From Rhodamnia argentea (lineage: Eukaryota; Streptophyta; Magnoliopsida; Myrtales; Myrtaceae), in NCBI RefSeq assembly GCF_020921035.1, contig NC_063160.1, forward strand, positions 18,007,095-18,071,094: DNA of 64,000 nucleotides. Reading direction: 5' to 3'. The notes beneath the pieces are model-generated. The model had not been told where the DNA came from, did no database searches, and saw only the letters and a program-made list of their open reading frames with translations. Position numbers and translations under genes: made by a program. Of the stretch, positions 46,985-58,736 are shown in pieces (the stretch's first letter is position 1; each line of letters begins with the position of its first letter).

Positions 46985-48001
46985 AAATATCTGCGCTCTT
47001 CATTTTGCGCTCCTTTTGTTGTACAACAGAAACGCAAAACCTTGATCTCATTAAGGAAAAAAAAAACATGTCCCCTTCTCAAAGTGACCATCGTCTTTTC
47101 AATGTCTTAACTTCAAGGCCTTTCCAATAGAGGAAGTTTTTAGCCCGATGACAAGGTGTTTACCTGTCCATAGGGAAATGGAGATGATCAGAAGCCCCAC
47201 CAGTAATTCCTTACTGCAGTTTTGACCGGGCCACGCTGCAGTTAGCTAGATCAAAGAGAATCTTTGACAAGTAGTTTTCACTGAAACCGTTCAGCAAGTC
47301 TAGTTCCAGAAGATGATGGGTAATTCTAGACTATAAATTATTAAAGCCTTCAGAAACGTTATGAATGAGCTTAGTAATGAGAAGTAGCAAAGCGCAGAAC
47401 ACCCGCTCAGAGGCAACAGGCAAAAAGCGCTGTGCAGGATCAAGGTTGAGAGACAGACGGTCGGTGGGAGGAGAGAGAGAGAGAGAGAGAGAGTGATATA
47501 AACACATTCAACTTTCAAGTGCAGGTAGGGATATCCTGCACTGTCCCTGAATCATCACAGAAAGGACTGATGTCCATCAGGGAAATAAAACAAATGACAC
47601 TGATTTCCTTTCCTCCCAATCAACGATCGGGAACAGTTCTAAATGAGGATGAGAATGTTCAAGGACATGTACACATGACTGAATAAAGGTTTTCCATACA
47701 ACAGCTGACAAATTGAAATTGCAAGAGGATATCAAAGAAAATACATGTGTACATCCGGTAATCTTCAGCATATGTCACATGACTACAGGAATAAAGGCCG
47801 TTCTTCTTTCCTGATGTCCATTCCCAGCCAATCTGTGGAACAGACCATGAAATGCAAAAGAAATGCATGCATCTTGTAAAAGGCAAGACCAACTTCCCTT
47901 TTCAGACAAATCTTTCAAGTGTGCTATTATTTTCCCATCCTAATGGCTAGTACTAAACATAGATAAAATGTTCTAAAGATCTCCCTTCTCGAGGGAACAA
48001 G
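46985..48001. other. spacer and probable 3' UTR of the DUF1644 gene
   Basis: No coding exon is seen. A GA dinucleotide run lies at about 47470-47494. The part nearest 48001 is probably the 3' UTR of the minus-strand gene that ends there. Confidence 0.5.
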
Positions 48002-49105
48002 TCATCTATCTTGATTTCCGTTGCCTTCTCTGCGCCTCCTCCTCCTACTGGACCGTCCCAATAGCACTCTGCCATGGCGACGCAGGCGGCTCACTAGCGA
48101 TACACTACCATCATGGGCATTATCGTCATTACTGTCATCTCCATTCTCTTGATCAGAAACATCTGAGCCCCCAACGGGGGTGGTGGTGTGCCGGCCTCCA
48201 AGGGCACTCCTGTCGGATGCTCGCTGCAAGGCCCTCTCTTGGTGCCTTAATCTTCTTCTCAGATCAACATTCCCAGACTGACCAAATGCATGCAGAAGCA
48301 TAAAGACATTAAATAGGTTACTATCGAAGCCCGTATCCAAACCACCGTTCCTCTCTGGGCGATCTGTACCAAGGCTGCTCTCATCTACATCTAATCCATA
48401 ATGGTTTCCCTCTATCACATAGTCACCGAATACCATGGCTCCTGGCATTGTCGCCCTTATTGTACTGATCACATCATCCCTTTCACGCTCTTGTTCGAGT
48501 CGCCTCCATCTCTGTTCTAGTGTTGGGTCCACATCACGAGGCCGTGCAGAGGGGTGTTCTGTCTTCACATGCTTTCTTAGCTCCTTGTAAGTTCCAAGAT
48601 ATGTGCAGTTATCCTGCATACAGTTCCTCTTTTTTGCATTTAAGTATTCTCGTGCAGGTTCCACCACAGTCCACCCTTTCACCTGGCCCCTGCAAAGAGG
48701 GCACGCAAGCTCCATCACTTCGCTCTTCTCATTGGGCAGATTTAACTCAGGCAATATCACTGTGTTGTCAGCTGAGTTCTGCAAGGACTGAGCATGATCA
48801 AATGAGGAAACTTTGGTATAGGCCTTCTTGTATTGGTCAAGGCAATTTGAGTAACGGCAGCTAGTACCACACATGTACGGTCTGCAACCCTTATCATAGG
48901 AAGAACAGAGAAGAAGAACAGCATTGTGAGGGTACTCCATACACACAGAGCATATAGCATCTTCCCAGTCCTTATTCAGTGCCTTGTCAGATTTTTTGGC
49001 ACCCAAGTTCTCCAAGATTTTGCGATTACAAGATGCCAAGCCATATGGAGTCGACCTGTATTGTTGGGAAGCAATCCTACGGCGCCCTCTGCTTCCCTTT
49101 GCCAT
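48002..49105 (-). CDS. DUF1644 zinc-finger protein
   Basis: A single coding exon encodes 367 residues of a plant-only family. A basic N-terminus (MAKGSRGRRR) leads into a Cys-rich RING-like block: ICSVCMEYPHNAVLLLCSSY, GCRPYMCGTSCRYSNCLDQY and later ACPLCRGQVKGW. A C2H2-type finger (CMQDNCTYLGTYKELRKHVK then TEHP) follows, then the conserved ARPRDVDPTLEQRWRRLE and TIRATMPGAMVFGDYVIEG. The tail is acidic (SDQENGDDSNDDN) and then very Arg-rich (SSRRRRRREGN). Members are thought to be nuclear regulators, and some are linked to stress responses. The biochemical role is not established. The ATG is preceded by an acceptor (TTTATCAG, exon start 49118), and the 5' UTR continues in exons far upstream. 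Confidence 0.93.
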   Translation of the reverse strand: MAKGSRGRRRIASQQYRSTPYGLASCNRKILENLGAKKSDKALNKDWEDAICSVCMEYPHNAVLLLCSSYDKGCRPYMCGTSCRYSNCLDQYKKAYTKVSSFDHAQSLQNSADNTVILPELNLPNEKSEVMELACPLCRGQVKGWTVVEPAREYLNAKKRNCMQDNCTYLGTYKELRKHVKTEHPSARPRDVDPTLEQRWRRLEQERERDDVISTIRATMPGAMVFGDYVIEGNHYGLDVDESSLGTDRPERNGGLDTGFDSNLFNVFMLLHAFGQSGNVDLRRRLRHQERALQRASDRSALGGRHTTTPVGGSDVSDQENGDDSNDDNAHDGSVSLVSRLRRHGRVLLGRSSRRRRRREGNGNQDR

Positions 49106-52100
49106 TTTCAGACTAAACCTGATAAAAAAGTAAAAAATGGTGAGATGATGAGATCATACTGGCTGAAGAACCATTAAGTGAAAACATGTATTCCGACAGG
49201 AAAGTCAACGAAGCCATGAAAATTCAACAAGTTAAACAACCATCAATAACACAAAAAAAAATAAAAATAAAATTTGAACACTTCCTATCCGACAACACAT
49301 CGTATTAGTCAGGTAGAAAAGTGATTGGCAGGGCAATTGCTAGATCAAACTTTCTCCAATGTTGCTCCACAAATTTTCCAGAGCGCACACCATCACATAC
49401 TCAGCCACAAGAATGCCCCGAACCATCATTTATCAGTTCATATAACACGACATATTAGCATGAAATGTCCACCTTTTCACTGTCCCTCGTCACTGCTATC
49501 TAACAATTCACATCTACCAACTATCCAACTACAAGTAACATATGAACCCTAGGAGAACATCCTCTGTTCTCAGCAGAAAAACTTGACACGGTTTTAGTCA
49601 TGGATTCTCCAACACAAACCTCCAGCTGATCGTGAAAGTCACTGTTCACTTACCAACACCTCACAAAACCTCGAGATAAATATAGACTAGTTAAACGACA
49701 TGTCTTCTATCCCCAAATCAGCACAACCAATATCAATATTATTTGCATATTTGAGAAGTTTGGGTTTCAACATGGTGATCACTTTCACATATATCAAGAC
49801 ATATGTACAGGGACCTCACCAAATGGCCCTAGTATCCATACACTGTGCAGCAAATGGTCTGATGAGGAAGGACATCCTAGCATGGCTCAACTTTGTAACT
49901 GCCATAACCTTTAACAATGGCCCCTAAGATCGACATGGGAAAGTTCTGACAAGACCACTTAGACATTCATCATTTATAGGCCCAGTGAACCCCAATGGTA
50001 ACAAAAGTGACGAATGTCAGTAAAAGAAAACTGCATTTCTACCATACAAGATTTATTTATGTACTTATCCACCTATGGAAGCTGCAATATGAAGGATGAG
50101 TAAAAGCTTCCGTCTATAAAGGCAATCTAAAATGAAAAGGAAAGAACTAAGCGATACATTTAGAACCTTCAGCAACTCTTTTGACTTGAGGCACAAATAC
50201 AAAGGAGCCATCGTTAAGGCAGAATCTTCACTTCCGAATAAAAAGGATAATATAGTAGCTGTAGTCATGAAGGTCAGGCACACATTGAAGAATGTAATCT
50301 GTTAGGTGTGATAGTAATTAAGCATCCATCCGTGGATTCATCATCATCAAGGATTGGCACTCCAGGAAAAACTAAATTAGAGCTCATGACACACTGCAAA
50401 TTTAACCTAGCATTAGACATGGGATTCTTAAGCATTAAAGTTGACAAAAAAAAAAAGGGAAACAAGAATAGAACTCTGGGTTTATGCATATCAAAATGAA
50501 ATCCACGCGTGCTCTGCAACTGGCAATATATGGGGATAAGAAGGACAAGGAATAGCGGGAGTTGGAGACAACCAAGAAATGTCTTCCAAACACCAGCAAT
50601 GATATTGGGTTATCAAGTCTCAACAGAGTAGCTAGAACTATAGGAAAACACCATAGTACCCTTTTTTAGCAAGCTGTCCGACATGTAACCAAACCATTCA
50701 ATAGTTCGCAAGAGAGCAAGTATAAAACAGACAGATTGACCAAATTCAGAACACCAAACTAGATTAGCCGAGAAACATCGAGATGTAGTAGAATGAATTA
50801 CTCGTAGTAAATGGTATCAGTACCATAAAGGGTGAGGTGGAAATGGCATTATCAAGGTCAGCTGATGATTCACAAGAACAAGAAGATATACTAATTTAAG
50901 CACTGAATTGATCTCGAGAGAAAGCAGAAGACGAGCAAGAGTAACTTGAGGAAAACATGGATGGAGACTCTAAGACAAAGCATAACAGCCGTTATATATC
51001 AGATAACAGAACAGCAGAAAAGATCTCGACTGTCCCGAAAAAGAGGATGAAGATAAGATCGATGATCCACAACCAAACAATGTTCACAAAGTTGTTATCC
51101 ACATACCTGACAAATCATGTCATGGTTCAACAAATCATTGAAATTTCAGTTTGCCAATGCCAGCAGCAAGTGAATGCTGCCAAGCCTAAAAAGTTTCGGG
51201 ATAAGGAATCCAAATTTCGACTCACTTAATAAATATAGATGGATTTGAAAGAAAGGTCACAATGCACATTCTTAATTCCTTGAGAATCTCGATGCAACCA
51301 CAGTGGATGAAGTCCACTAAAGCATCTGACACCCACTTTGGATGCATCTTCATGAAAGTTAAATGCACATATTAAGAAGAGCAATCATGTAACATCAACA
51401 TTAATGCAATAGAAGAAAGTTGTGAGTGTGGAAGGAAGCAACAAGATGAAATTGGAGAGTTCCACATAATTAGCTGGTGAATGTCACCACCAGCATTGCA
51501 TTTTCGGAAAACCCAAAAAGCGCGAAAGCACCGGAATGGCACCACGCCTCAACTACTAATGGAAACTCATCTTAAAATGCCGAAAGAAGAGCCCTTGTTG
51601 GCCAATTCAAAGCAATAACAAGGAAGATTTGAAAAGGGGGGTCTCACCTGCCGCTTGCCTCGAGCAAATCTAAATCCAGAGAGAACAATTAGCACAGGAG
51701 GGCCGAAATGGGTTGCGTTATGTGATCAAATGAATGAAAACCCATGAAAAAGAACAGGGCAAGGTCGGGAAATGTATAGATGTCCGGGGAAAATGAGGTA
51801 ACATGATCGATCAAAAATCACGCGCAATGACAACCAATTGATTAAATAAAATACGGGGAAGACACAGCTAGGAGAGATTTGAGGTACACGATCCCTCCCC
51901 TCAGGGATCTCGCAGGCACGGATAAAATATAGAAGAACCAATTGGACCAACCCGCAAGTTAGGAATCTCAACTGAACCGTCCCCTAAAATTCAAACGATC
52001 TCAAATCACTCATCCACTATTATATCGCCTGAAAAAAAAAACTTAAATCAAAAAGAAAGAAGGGAGCAAGTGCGTAATCCTGAAGCTATCCCACGCCCAC

Positions 52101-52500
52101 TGCAGAAGAGTTCGATTTACGGAGGAGGAAAAAAAAATGTCGGATGTCGCGAAGGTAAGGCAAATTGCTCGAACCTCACAGCGCAATTTGACGTGGGCGA
52201 GCGAGCGAGCGAATCGTCGGCGAGGGGAATAAGGAAAAAAAAAAGAATCAGACGAGACAGATGAGGAGAGGGATGAAGATGTTACCGGAGAACTTCGCCG
52301 GGAAATGAGAAGGTCGGAGAGATCGAAGGCGAGGAGCGGAGGAAGTTAGGGCTTTTTTCGTTTGAGCGCGAAATCGAAACTGGTGAGCGGAACGCTCGGT
52401 TGATGGGACCGAGGCCGAGGAGAGAGTCAGGAGCGCACAACGCAGAACCACAACGCACTCTCTCTCTCTCTTGAATCGTCTCGCCGGTATTAAAATTTCT
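49106..52500 (-). promoter_or_regulatory. 5' UTR of the DUF1644 gene with two introns
   Basis: On the minus strand a donor CTCCG/GTAACA at 52286/52285 ends a first non-coding exon that reaches up to about 52500 and holds a CT-rich run. A mini-exon of about 22 nt (51648-51669) is bounded by an acceptor GGATTTAG and a donor GGCAG/GTGAGA. The next acceptor lies 13 bases before the ATG. The intron of about 2.5 kb between 49119 and 51647 contains no supportable coding sequence. Exon ends are inferred from splice signals only. Confidence 0.5.
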
Positions 52501-53733
52501 CGTGCTCTTACTGCTCGTGTATAGATATCGTACGAGGAGAGATTGCGAGAGAAGCACTTCGATCTCATTCGCCGCTGGGGTTTGGTGGCCTTTTTGGGCC
52601 TTTTTTTTTTTAATTTAAAAAAAGAAAATAAATATACAAATAAAAAAATAAAAAATAAAAAAAAGTCGAGGAAAGATGGGAGTTGTGGTCATGGTGTGGC
52701 TATCCGGTATACTCGCGGTTCTTCCCGCTCGCATTGTATGGCAAATCAGGGCCGTTCAGCGATCCATCCATCATCCAGAGATCTTGACCCCACGGAATCG
52801 GCGCTCCCTTCATGAGAGTCATTTCTACGCTCAAGGAAAGCGATGCTCTCCATCTTCTTTTTATTTTTTTCTTTTGCTTTTCCTTCTAACTTTGGAACGA
52901 TGACGTTGATTCGTGAAAGTTCGTGTTTTAGAAGTTAGATGATTTGCGTAGAAAATGATTGATCTATTGCATAATCAGTTTCATAAAATAAATATTGATA
53001 TATCTAAAATTACTTGTCTCTTTGCTCGCCGTTAATGACATAACAAACGAGTCCGGATCATTCTTCACGAGTTAATTGATAATCTTTTTCGCAAGCAACC
53101 TTGTGACTAAACAAGTTGTTTGTTTATTGATTTTTGTCGGAAAACGAGTTGTTTAAAAATAATCTTGAATGCGTTACGCGTGCTTTTAAAGAAAATTTAC
53201 ACCGTATATAAAACATAAGATATTATCTTTTATTCAACAAACTCAATAATGTAGGTGGCAAAGATTGTATAGAAAGCACATCCGTATTTGTTAAATTTGC
53301 ATATTAAGAAAATCTTCGAGACATTTTATGATTTTCTAGGGACATGTTTAAGGAATGGCAACGACCAATTATTCTTGACAGGTATATGTATGCATGTGGT
53401 ATAGGTAGATATATGTAGAAGGGTACATGGAAAACTACAATAGAGATGTGGTACCATGTTAGACATTTAAGAACCATACCAATCGAACATTGATAATTTT
53501 AAAGACCCTTTTGTTTTTGAACAAAATTAGGCTCTACTACGCTTCAGGTCGACAACGAAACTGGATGCAATCCTTTTTATTCTATTTCATGTTTCGTTGA
53601 TTTTACACAATTTCAAAAGATCGAGAACAATAATTCAAACCAGGAAAAAAAACAGGGGAAAATGAAAGAAGAACATCCATTTAAATAGCGAATTCAATTT
53701 TCCTGTTCAGAGCAAATCTATTTTCTGCAAAAG
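52501..53733. other. intergenic, AT-rich
   Basis: It begins with the upstream region of the DUF1644 gene and an A-rich simple tract at about 52600-52670. Nothing else is supportable. Confidence 0.5.
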
Positions 53734-54117
53734 ATGAAAATTTTCAGGAAGGCCTTCATGCCGCCGTCGGGCAACGTGACCGCCCGGTGCAATGGCCAGG
53801 ATGCGCCGGAACAGAGAAGTCGTGGGACCACACCTCGCCACGCACTCCTCCCCGCAAAGCAACCGTCACCGTCAGTCCAAGGAACGTGCCCACGTGATCC
53901 GTTGGGAAAACGCGACAAGGACACCACGTCGACGCGCCCGGGACGAAGGTGTCCGCCACGCTCCTTCCAGTCCAACCCGGCCCTCCTTTTAAATGGGCTC
54001 GGCCCAATATTAAAACGAGCTTGTCTTGGATTTGTCAATGCCTTGTCTTGCCAGCCCAAGACAACACCTGGTCGTTTTTCAGCCCAATCAAAATCGGTTT
54101 TAAGACTTAAACTGTAA
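53734..54117. other. GC-rich island, coding status unclear
   Basis: This block has far higher GC content than its surroundings and stays open on both strands (127 codons plus, 147 codons minus). Neither protein resembles a family I know. It contains GAACGTGCCCACGTGATCC with two ACGTG cores and a TGGGCTCGGCCCAAT pair, so it may be a distal promoter island of the LEA_2 gene 1 kb downstream. A captured gene fragment is also possible. Confidence 0.35.
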
Positions 54118-54169
54118 GGAAAGGAACGCCAGTCATGTCTACCTCCGACTAATTCACCCATTTAATAAG

Positions 54170-54405
54170 CCTCGTTTCTTTCGCGAAAAATAAATAATAT
54201 AAAAAATATTTTAAAAACGAGCAATTATGTTGCTTGAAATAATTAGCGAATTAAAAATATTATCGTTGCCGAAAATAATTTATTTTTAATATATCGTGAT
54301 TGATGATAATGTTTTTTGTTCATTTATTTTTATAAGCGACATAAGTAATCATTTTTTAAAAAATATTTTATAAATCATTAATTTTTCGCGAATTAAATAG
54401 AGCTC
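54170..54405. mobile_element. MITE family A, copy 4
   Basis: The left arm CTCGTTTCTTTCGCGAAAAA is mirrored by the right arm TTTTTCGCGAATTAAATAGA. The interior GAAATAATTAGCGAATTAAA matches copies 2 and 3. It lies between the GC-rich island and the LEA_2 gene. Confidence 0.75.
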
Positions 54406-54950
54406 GACAATTTGACCTGTGAGATTCATTTGAATAAATAAACCCATCTCGAACAACCACGTCTTAATAACCTTTTAGGAGGAGAACAATATGTCCACTT
54501 CACGAATGCAAGTCCACCGAAAAAAAAAAAAAAAGAATATCGCATTTGTATCAAATTCAAATCATGGAATGTTTGCAATAACTAAGATTTACAGGAAACA
54601 ACAACAATTTACTTTATAGCTTTGATTTTTCTTTACAATTTTTTTTCCAGCATTTAATTAGAAAACTTTTGATGTGCATGGGAAGGGTCCAGGACTGCTC
54701 AATTATGGAAATTGAGAATATGAGGAGGGAGGATATTTTTTTTCTTATTTAGGAGAATGCTTCTATGATAATATGTAATTTTACATATTATTATTGCGTG
54801 TCTTACATAAAATATTCATTAATTAAAATATCATGATATCAAAAATAATAACAATACTCTTAAAATATCATGCTAACGACTTCCATTTATTTATCTCCCT
54901 GCCAAGCAAAGCCATTTTTCAGTTCTCACTCCTTGTACTCGCTACTACTC

Positions 54951-54970
54951 ACTCTCTCTCTCTCTCTCTC
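54951..54970 (+). repeat. CT microsatellite in the LEA_2 5' UTR region
   Basis: About ten CT repeats lie 105-125 bp before the start codon. CT runs are common in plant 5' UTRs and core promoters. Confidence 0.8.
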
Positions 54971-55074
54971 AAGCCGAAGGAGGCAGAAAAGGCGAAGAGG
55001 CAGAAAAAACAGACGACAAGAGAGAAGTAGAGCGGAGGCAGGAGAGAGAAATTCGCGCCCGGAAAAAGCAAAGA

Positions 55075-57523
55075 ATGACAACTCGGGCCAACGGCGACCT
55101 CCGCGCACGCCCTCCGCCGCCCTCGCACGACCGCCACCAGTACTACTATTCCTCCTCCTCCTCCTCTTCGGCTTCGCTCAAGGGCTGTTGCTGCTGCCTC
55201 TTCCTGCTCTTCTCTTTTCTAGCCCTCCTCGTCCTCGCCGTCGTCCTGGTCATCGTCCTCGCCCTCAAGCCCAAGAAGCCCCAGTTCGACCTCCAGCAGG
55301 TCGGCGTCCAGTACATGGGCATCTCCCCCTCCGACCCCGCCACGGCAGCCGCGGCCGCCGCGGCCGCCAACGCCGGCTCCAGCCCGACGAGCGCGTCGCT
55401 GTCCCTGACCATAAGGATGCTCTTCCTGGCGGTGAATCCCAACAAGGTGGGGATCAGGTACGGCGAGTCGAGTTTCACGGTGATGTACAAGGGGATTCCG
55501 CTGGGGAAGGCCTCCGTGCCGGGGTTCTACCAGGAGGCGCACAGCGAGCGGCAGGTGGTGGCCACCATCGCCGTCGATCGGTTCAATCTGTTGCAGGCCG
55601 ATGCGTCCGACTTGATAAGGGACGCGTCGCTGAATGACCGGGTGGAGCTCCGGGTGCTTGGGGATGTCGGGGCCAAGATCCGGGTCCTAAACATCGACTC
55701 TCCTGGCGTTCAGGTCAGTTCACAATTCCTGTTAACTCTTCTTGTAGCTCAGCTCATGATTATGTTCATACTAATCACTAATCAGTGCAACGCGACTTGT
55801 ATGATTAGCTTACTCTAGGGGGGTGATTCGTGTTTGGGAGGGGGCCGGCGGAGAGCCGCTGTTGGATGTGGGTGGAGGGGCGGTTGGGGCATGATAATTA
55901 TGTTAACTGGGGGGCCCGCACTAACAAAATAGCACTACTCTTTGGGGTGGGGTGGGGTGGGGTGGGGTGGGTGGTACCGTCGTAAAAATGGGGCGGGGTT
56001 CGTACGTTGTCCGGTAACTGCGCAGGTCGATGGTTACTGTCCTGATGATGAAGAGAAGGGACGAGGAGGCTAAGGCAAAGTCAATGATTCGTTCCTTCCT
56101 TTTTCTTTCACTCAACTTCCCTTTTAAAAGTTGACAAAAGCTACCGCTACCTCGATACACTCCCTTTGATGACATCGGGTCTGTGTCTGGAACGAATATG
56201 CTATTTTTCGTGCATTAACGGAGACCCCGCCGACGCACACTCGTCTTCCTTGATATCCGCTTTCAGTTTGGTACAACATCGTGGTTTGTTGGGAAATAGC
56301 TTTGCTAATCGGGAGTTATTTCTAGGTCTAGTCTCGAAGACTACAGAATCGAAGGAAACGAAATAAGATTGGGAGGTTCATAAAAGGGAGACGTATAGTT
56401 TTGTCATAGCTCGAGACAAGTAGATAGAGGGTAATGCGGGATTGCTTCCAAAAGTGAAAGTTGGGGTTGGGAAGGGAAGCTAGCTCCTTTCTCGTTCACA
56501 TTGCTGTTCACCTTCCAGAACACGACAGACGCCGAGCACATCGTACTCTCTCGACCTTAATTTCTCGGCTCCGTTGCAGAGAATGTGATATAGGAAATAA
56601 GCTTTTTTATGTTTTGGATGCATCTCGTTTATGTAAACCGTGAGATCAGGACATTGGGTGACGCTGCTAACAGGGGAACAACTGTCTTGGGGGATCAACC
56701 ACAGCTTACTTAGATCTCGATGCTTGTGAATATGCGTGACCCACCAAAATTCAAATGTTTGTCTTGAAATTCCTGCATAAATCATGAACATTGAGCACAT
56801 TGCATTCTGGGGACTCCGACGAATGAATGATTTCTATGTGGCTCTGAGCAAAACCAAGAGGAAACTTGGCCCCCGCTCTATTCTGAGTCTTTTGATCGAC
56901 TAACGAGGACGAGAGGTGGGGGAGCGCAGCCGAAGTGTTTGACAAAATGGCTCGGGCATTATAATTAAGAATTGACTCTTATCGCTCAAGGAAGAGTCGA
57001 GAGGAGAAAACTTGGGATTGCGTACAGTGTCGGCCATGTGGTCTCGTCCTTTCATGGGTCCCATCGATTCATTCTCCTCGGTGAATGACAACTTGGAAAA
57101 AAACGGGACACCAATATATCATTGCCTCAGGGGAATCAAAAACATCTTTCCTTTCGTTGTGATTTCCCGGTTGAAGGGCCCCAGCACCTCACTTTCCCAA
57201 TCATGCCTGACATGCACCGATTTCTTCGAAGGGGGGTCGGGTTACTTTTTGTTACCTGCTCTTCCCCCAAGTTGGAGACTTGTCTTGTCTTGTCCCACTT
57301 TCGGTTATTGACATAGTTTTTTTTGCAACACATGAATGTAGTCTCGTGGCGATTGCCTCCATTTTGCATTTAGCCTCTGTTTTTTACGCGGGTTTCTGTG
57401 TTGACATGTGTTGATGAATGGTGGTGGAGTGGGCAGGTATCGGTGAATTGTGCAGTAGTGATCAGTCCAAGCAAGCAGTCCCTCACTTACAAGCAGTGCG
57501 GATTCGATGGATTGCGCGTGTAA
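55075..57523 (+). CDS. LEA_2 / NDR1-HIN1-like single-span membrane protein
   Basis: Two exons (55075-55713 and 57437-57523, phase 0) give 241 residues. A short, Ser/Tyr-rich cytosolic head (HQYYYSSSSSSS) is followed by a Cys cluster and one membrane span (LKGCCCCLFLLFSFLALLVL and on to residue 63). The extracytosolic LEA_2 domain then opens with KPKKPQFDLQQVGVQYMGI and includes LSLTIRMLFLAVNPNKVGIR, YGESSFTVMYKGIPLG and VELRVLGDVGAKIRV. Exon 2 supplies the typical end VSVNCAVVISPSK and YKQCGFDGLRV. An alanine run sits near residue 95. Family members associate with the plasma membrane and are implicated in defence and water stress. The role of this member is not known. The second exon was found by homology because it is short and 1.7 kb away. 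Confidence 0.93.
55944..55973 (+). repeat. GGGGT pentamer run in the LEA_2 intron
   Basis: Five successive TGGGG units are followed by TGGGTGG. The sense strand therefore carries at least four G4 tracts within 30 bases, a classic G-quadruplex pattern. It starts about 230 bp after the donor of the only intron. Confidence 0.9.
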
Positions 57524-58736
57524 AGATTCAAGATCAACACTCCCATCCCACCAACCCCCCACCCCTTTTTTCTTTTTTGGCTTTTGGGTTAACTTTGGCT
57601 CTCCTCAAATCAAATTGGAGACGGAGAGACAGATAAAGGCAAGGGAAAAAAAAAGTAGTAAGGAAGAAAGAGGTGGGAACACAGCAGGAAGCTGCCAATC
57701 CTCCCACTCCCACATGGAGTTTGTCGAAAGCAAAGGGGGTTTGAGATGCTGGCTGGGTGAAAATTCCGGAGCTGTAATTGACACTATACAATTCTTTCCC
57801 CCGACCCCACCAAACCGAAAGTTTTTCTTCCATTTATTAACTCTTTTCTTTCTTTGCAATTCTTTTAGTTTTGTTTTGATTCAAAACACCGGTTCCTTCG
57901 CTTCGACGGAACATACATATCGACCTCACTGTAAAGTGGAGGCTGAGCTGAAGCTTTGTCTACTCCAATTTCAGATGATGCTTTCAGTCTACTCTCTTCT
58001 TTTCTCCATCTGAAGAATTTCATCGCATGGGCAATGTCTTTAGAACCTAACGAGCAAGGTGTGCTGCTCCCTTCTCGGAATGATTAACGGAAAATTTGGC
58101 CACAAAGAAATTAATTAAGGAATCCCAGAGGTAAGCAACGCATCGTGTTCCGTCTATGGATCTTGGCAGAGCGCGAAATTATCCGACTACAAGACATGAT
58201 TGGAAAGTGCTCTAACGTTGGACGAGTACGCAGAAATGAATGATAATAAATTCTTGTGGTCCTGTCCTATGATCCAGCCATGCGAGGCCAGGTACATTAT
58301 GTGCATGTGCATGTGCATACATATACAGAATTAACCTATTAGTACTAGGTTCTTCCGAATTTCTCAGCAACAAGATCAGGCCTTTTCATTTTATTAAAGT
58401 ACGATCATCGTTCATTAGATTTGTCCAAGGAAAAAGAATGATAGTGCACGACCAAGAGTGCTCTAACGTCGGACAAGTCCGCAGAAATAAATGACAATGT
58501 GCAGTTGAGGTCTTCTCACAAAGCCCACGACCAAGAGTCTTCGTTTGGGCCTGAACCTTAAGGCCCAGTTGTTGGACCGGATGATCCAAACCCTGCAACA
58601 AAGCGGTTTGACCCAAACCCGCTGCGATTCGGATCATCCAAAATCAAAACCTTGCCAACGACCAGCATCTCCCTCTACCCCCACTCGAGCACCCTTACGA
58701 TCCGCGGAACACAGGAAAAGAAGGGCGACAAAAGCA
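57524..58736. other. spacer between the LEA_2 and CSN8 genes
   Basis: The first part is likely the LEA_2 3' UTR. A phrase of about 42 bp (AGTGCTCTAACGTYGGACRA then GCAGAAATRAATGA) occurs twice, near 58208 and 58457, as a spaced direct repeat. No coding sequence is supported. Confidence 0.5.
58546..58567. promoter_or_regulatory. paired site II motifs before CSN8
   Basis: TGGGCC at 58546 and GGCCCA at 58562 lie about 170-190 bp before the CSN8 start codon in inverted arrangement. TCP factors bind such sites in many plant housekeeping promoters. Confidence 0.5.

Noticed and set aside
55146-55542. Minus-strand frames antisense to LEA_2 exon 1
   Set aside because: GC-rich exon shadow. The plus strand has clear domain, membrane span and exon 2 match.
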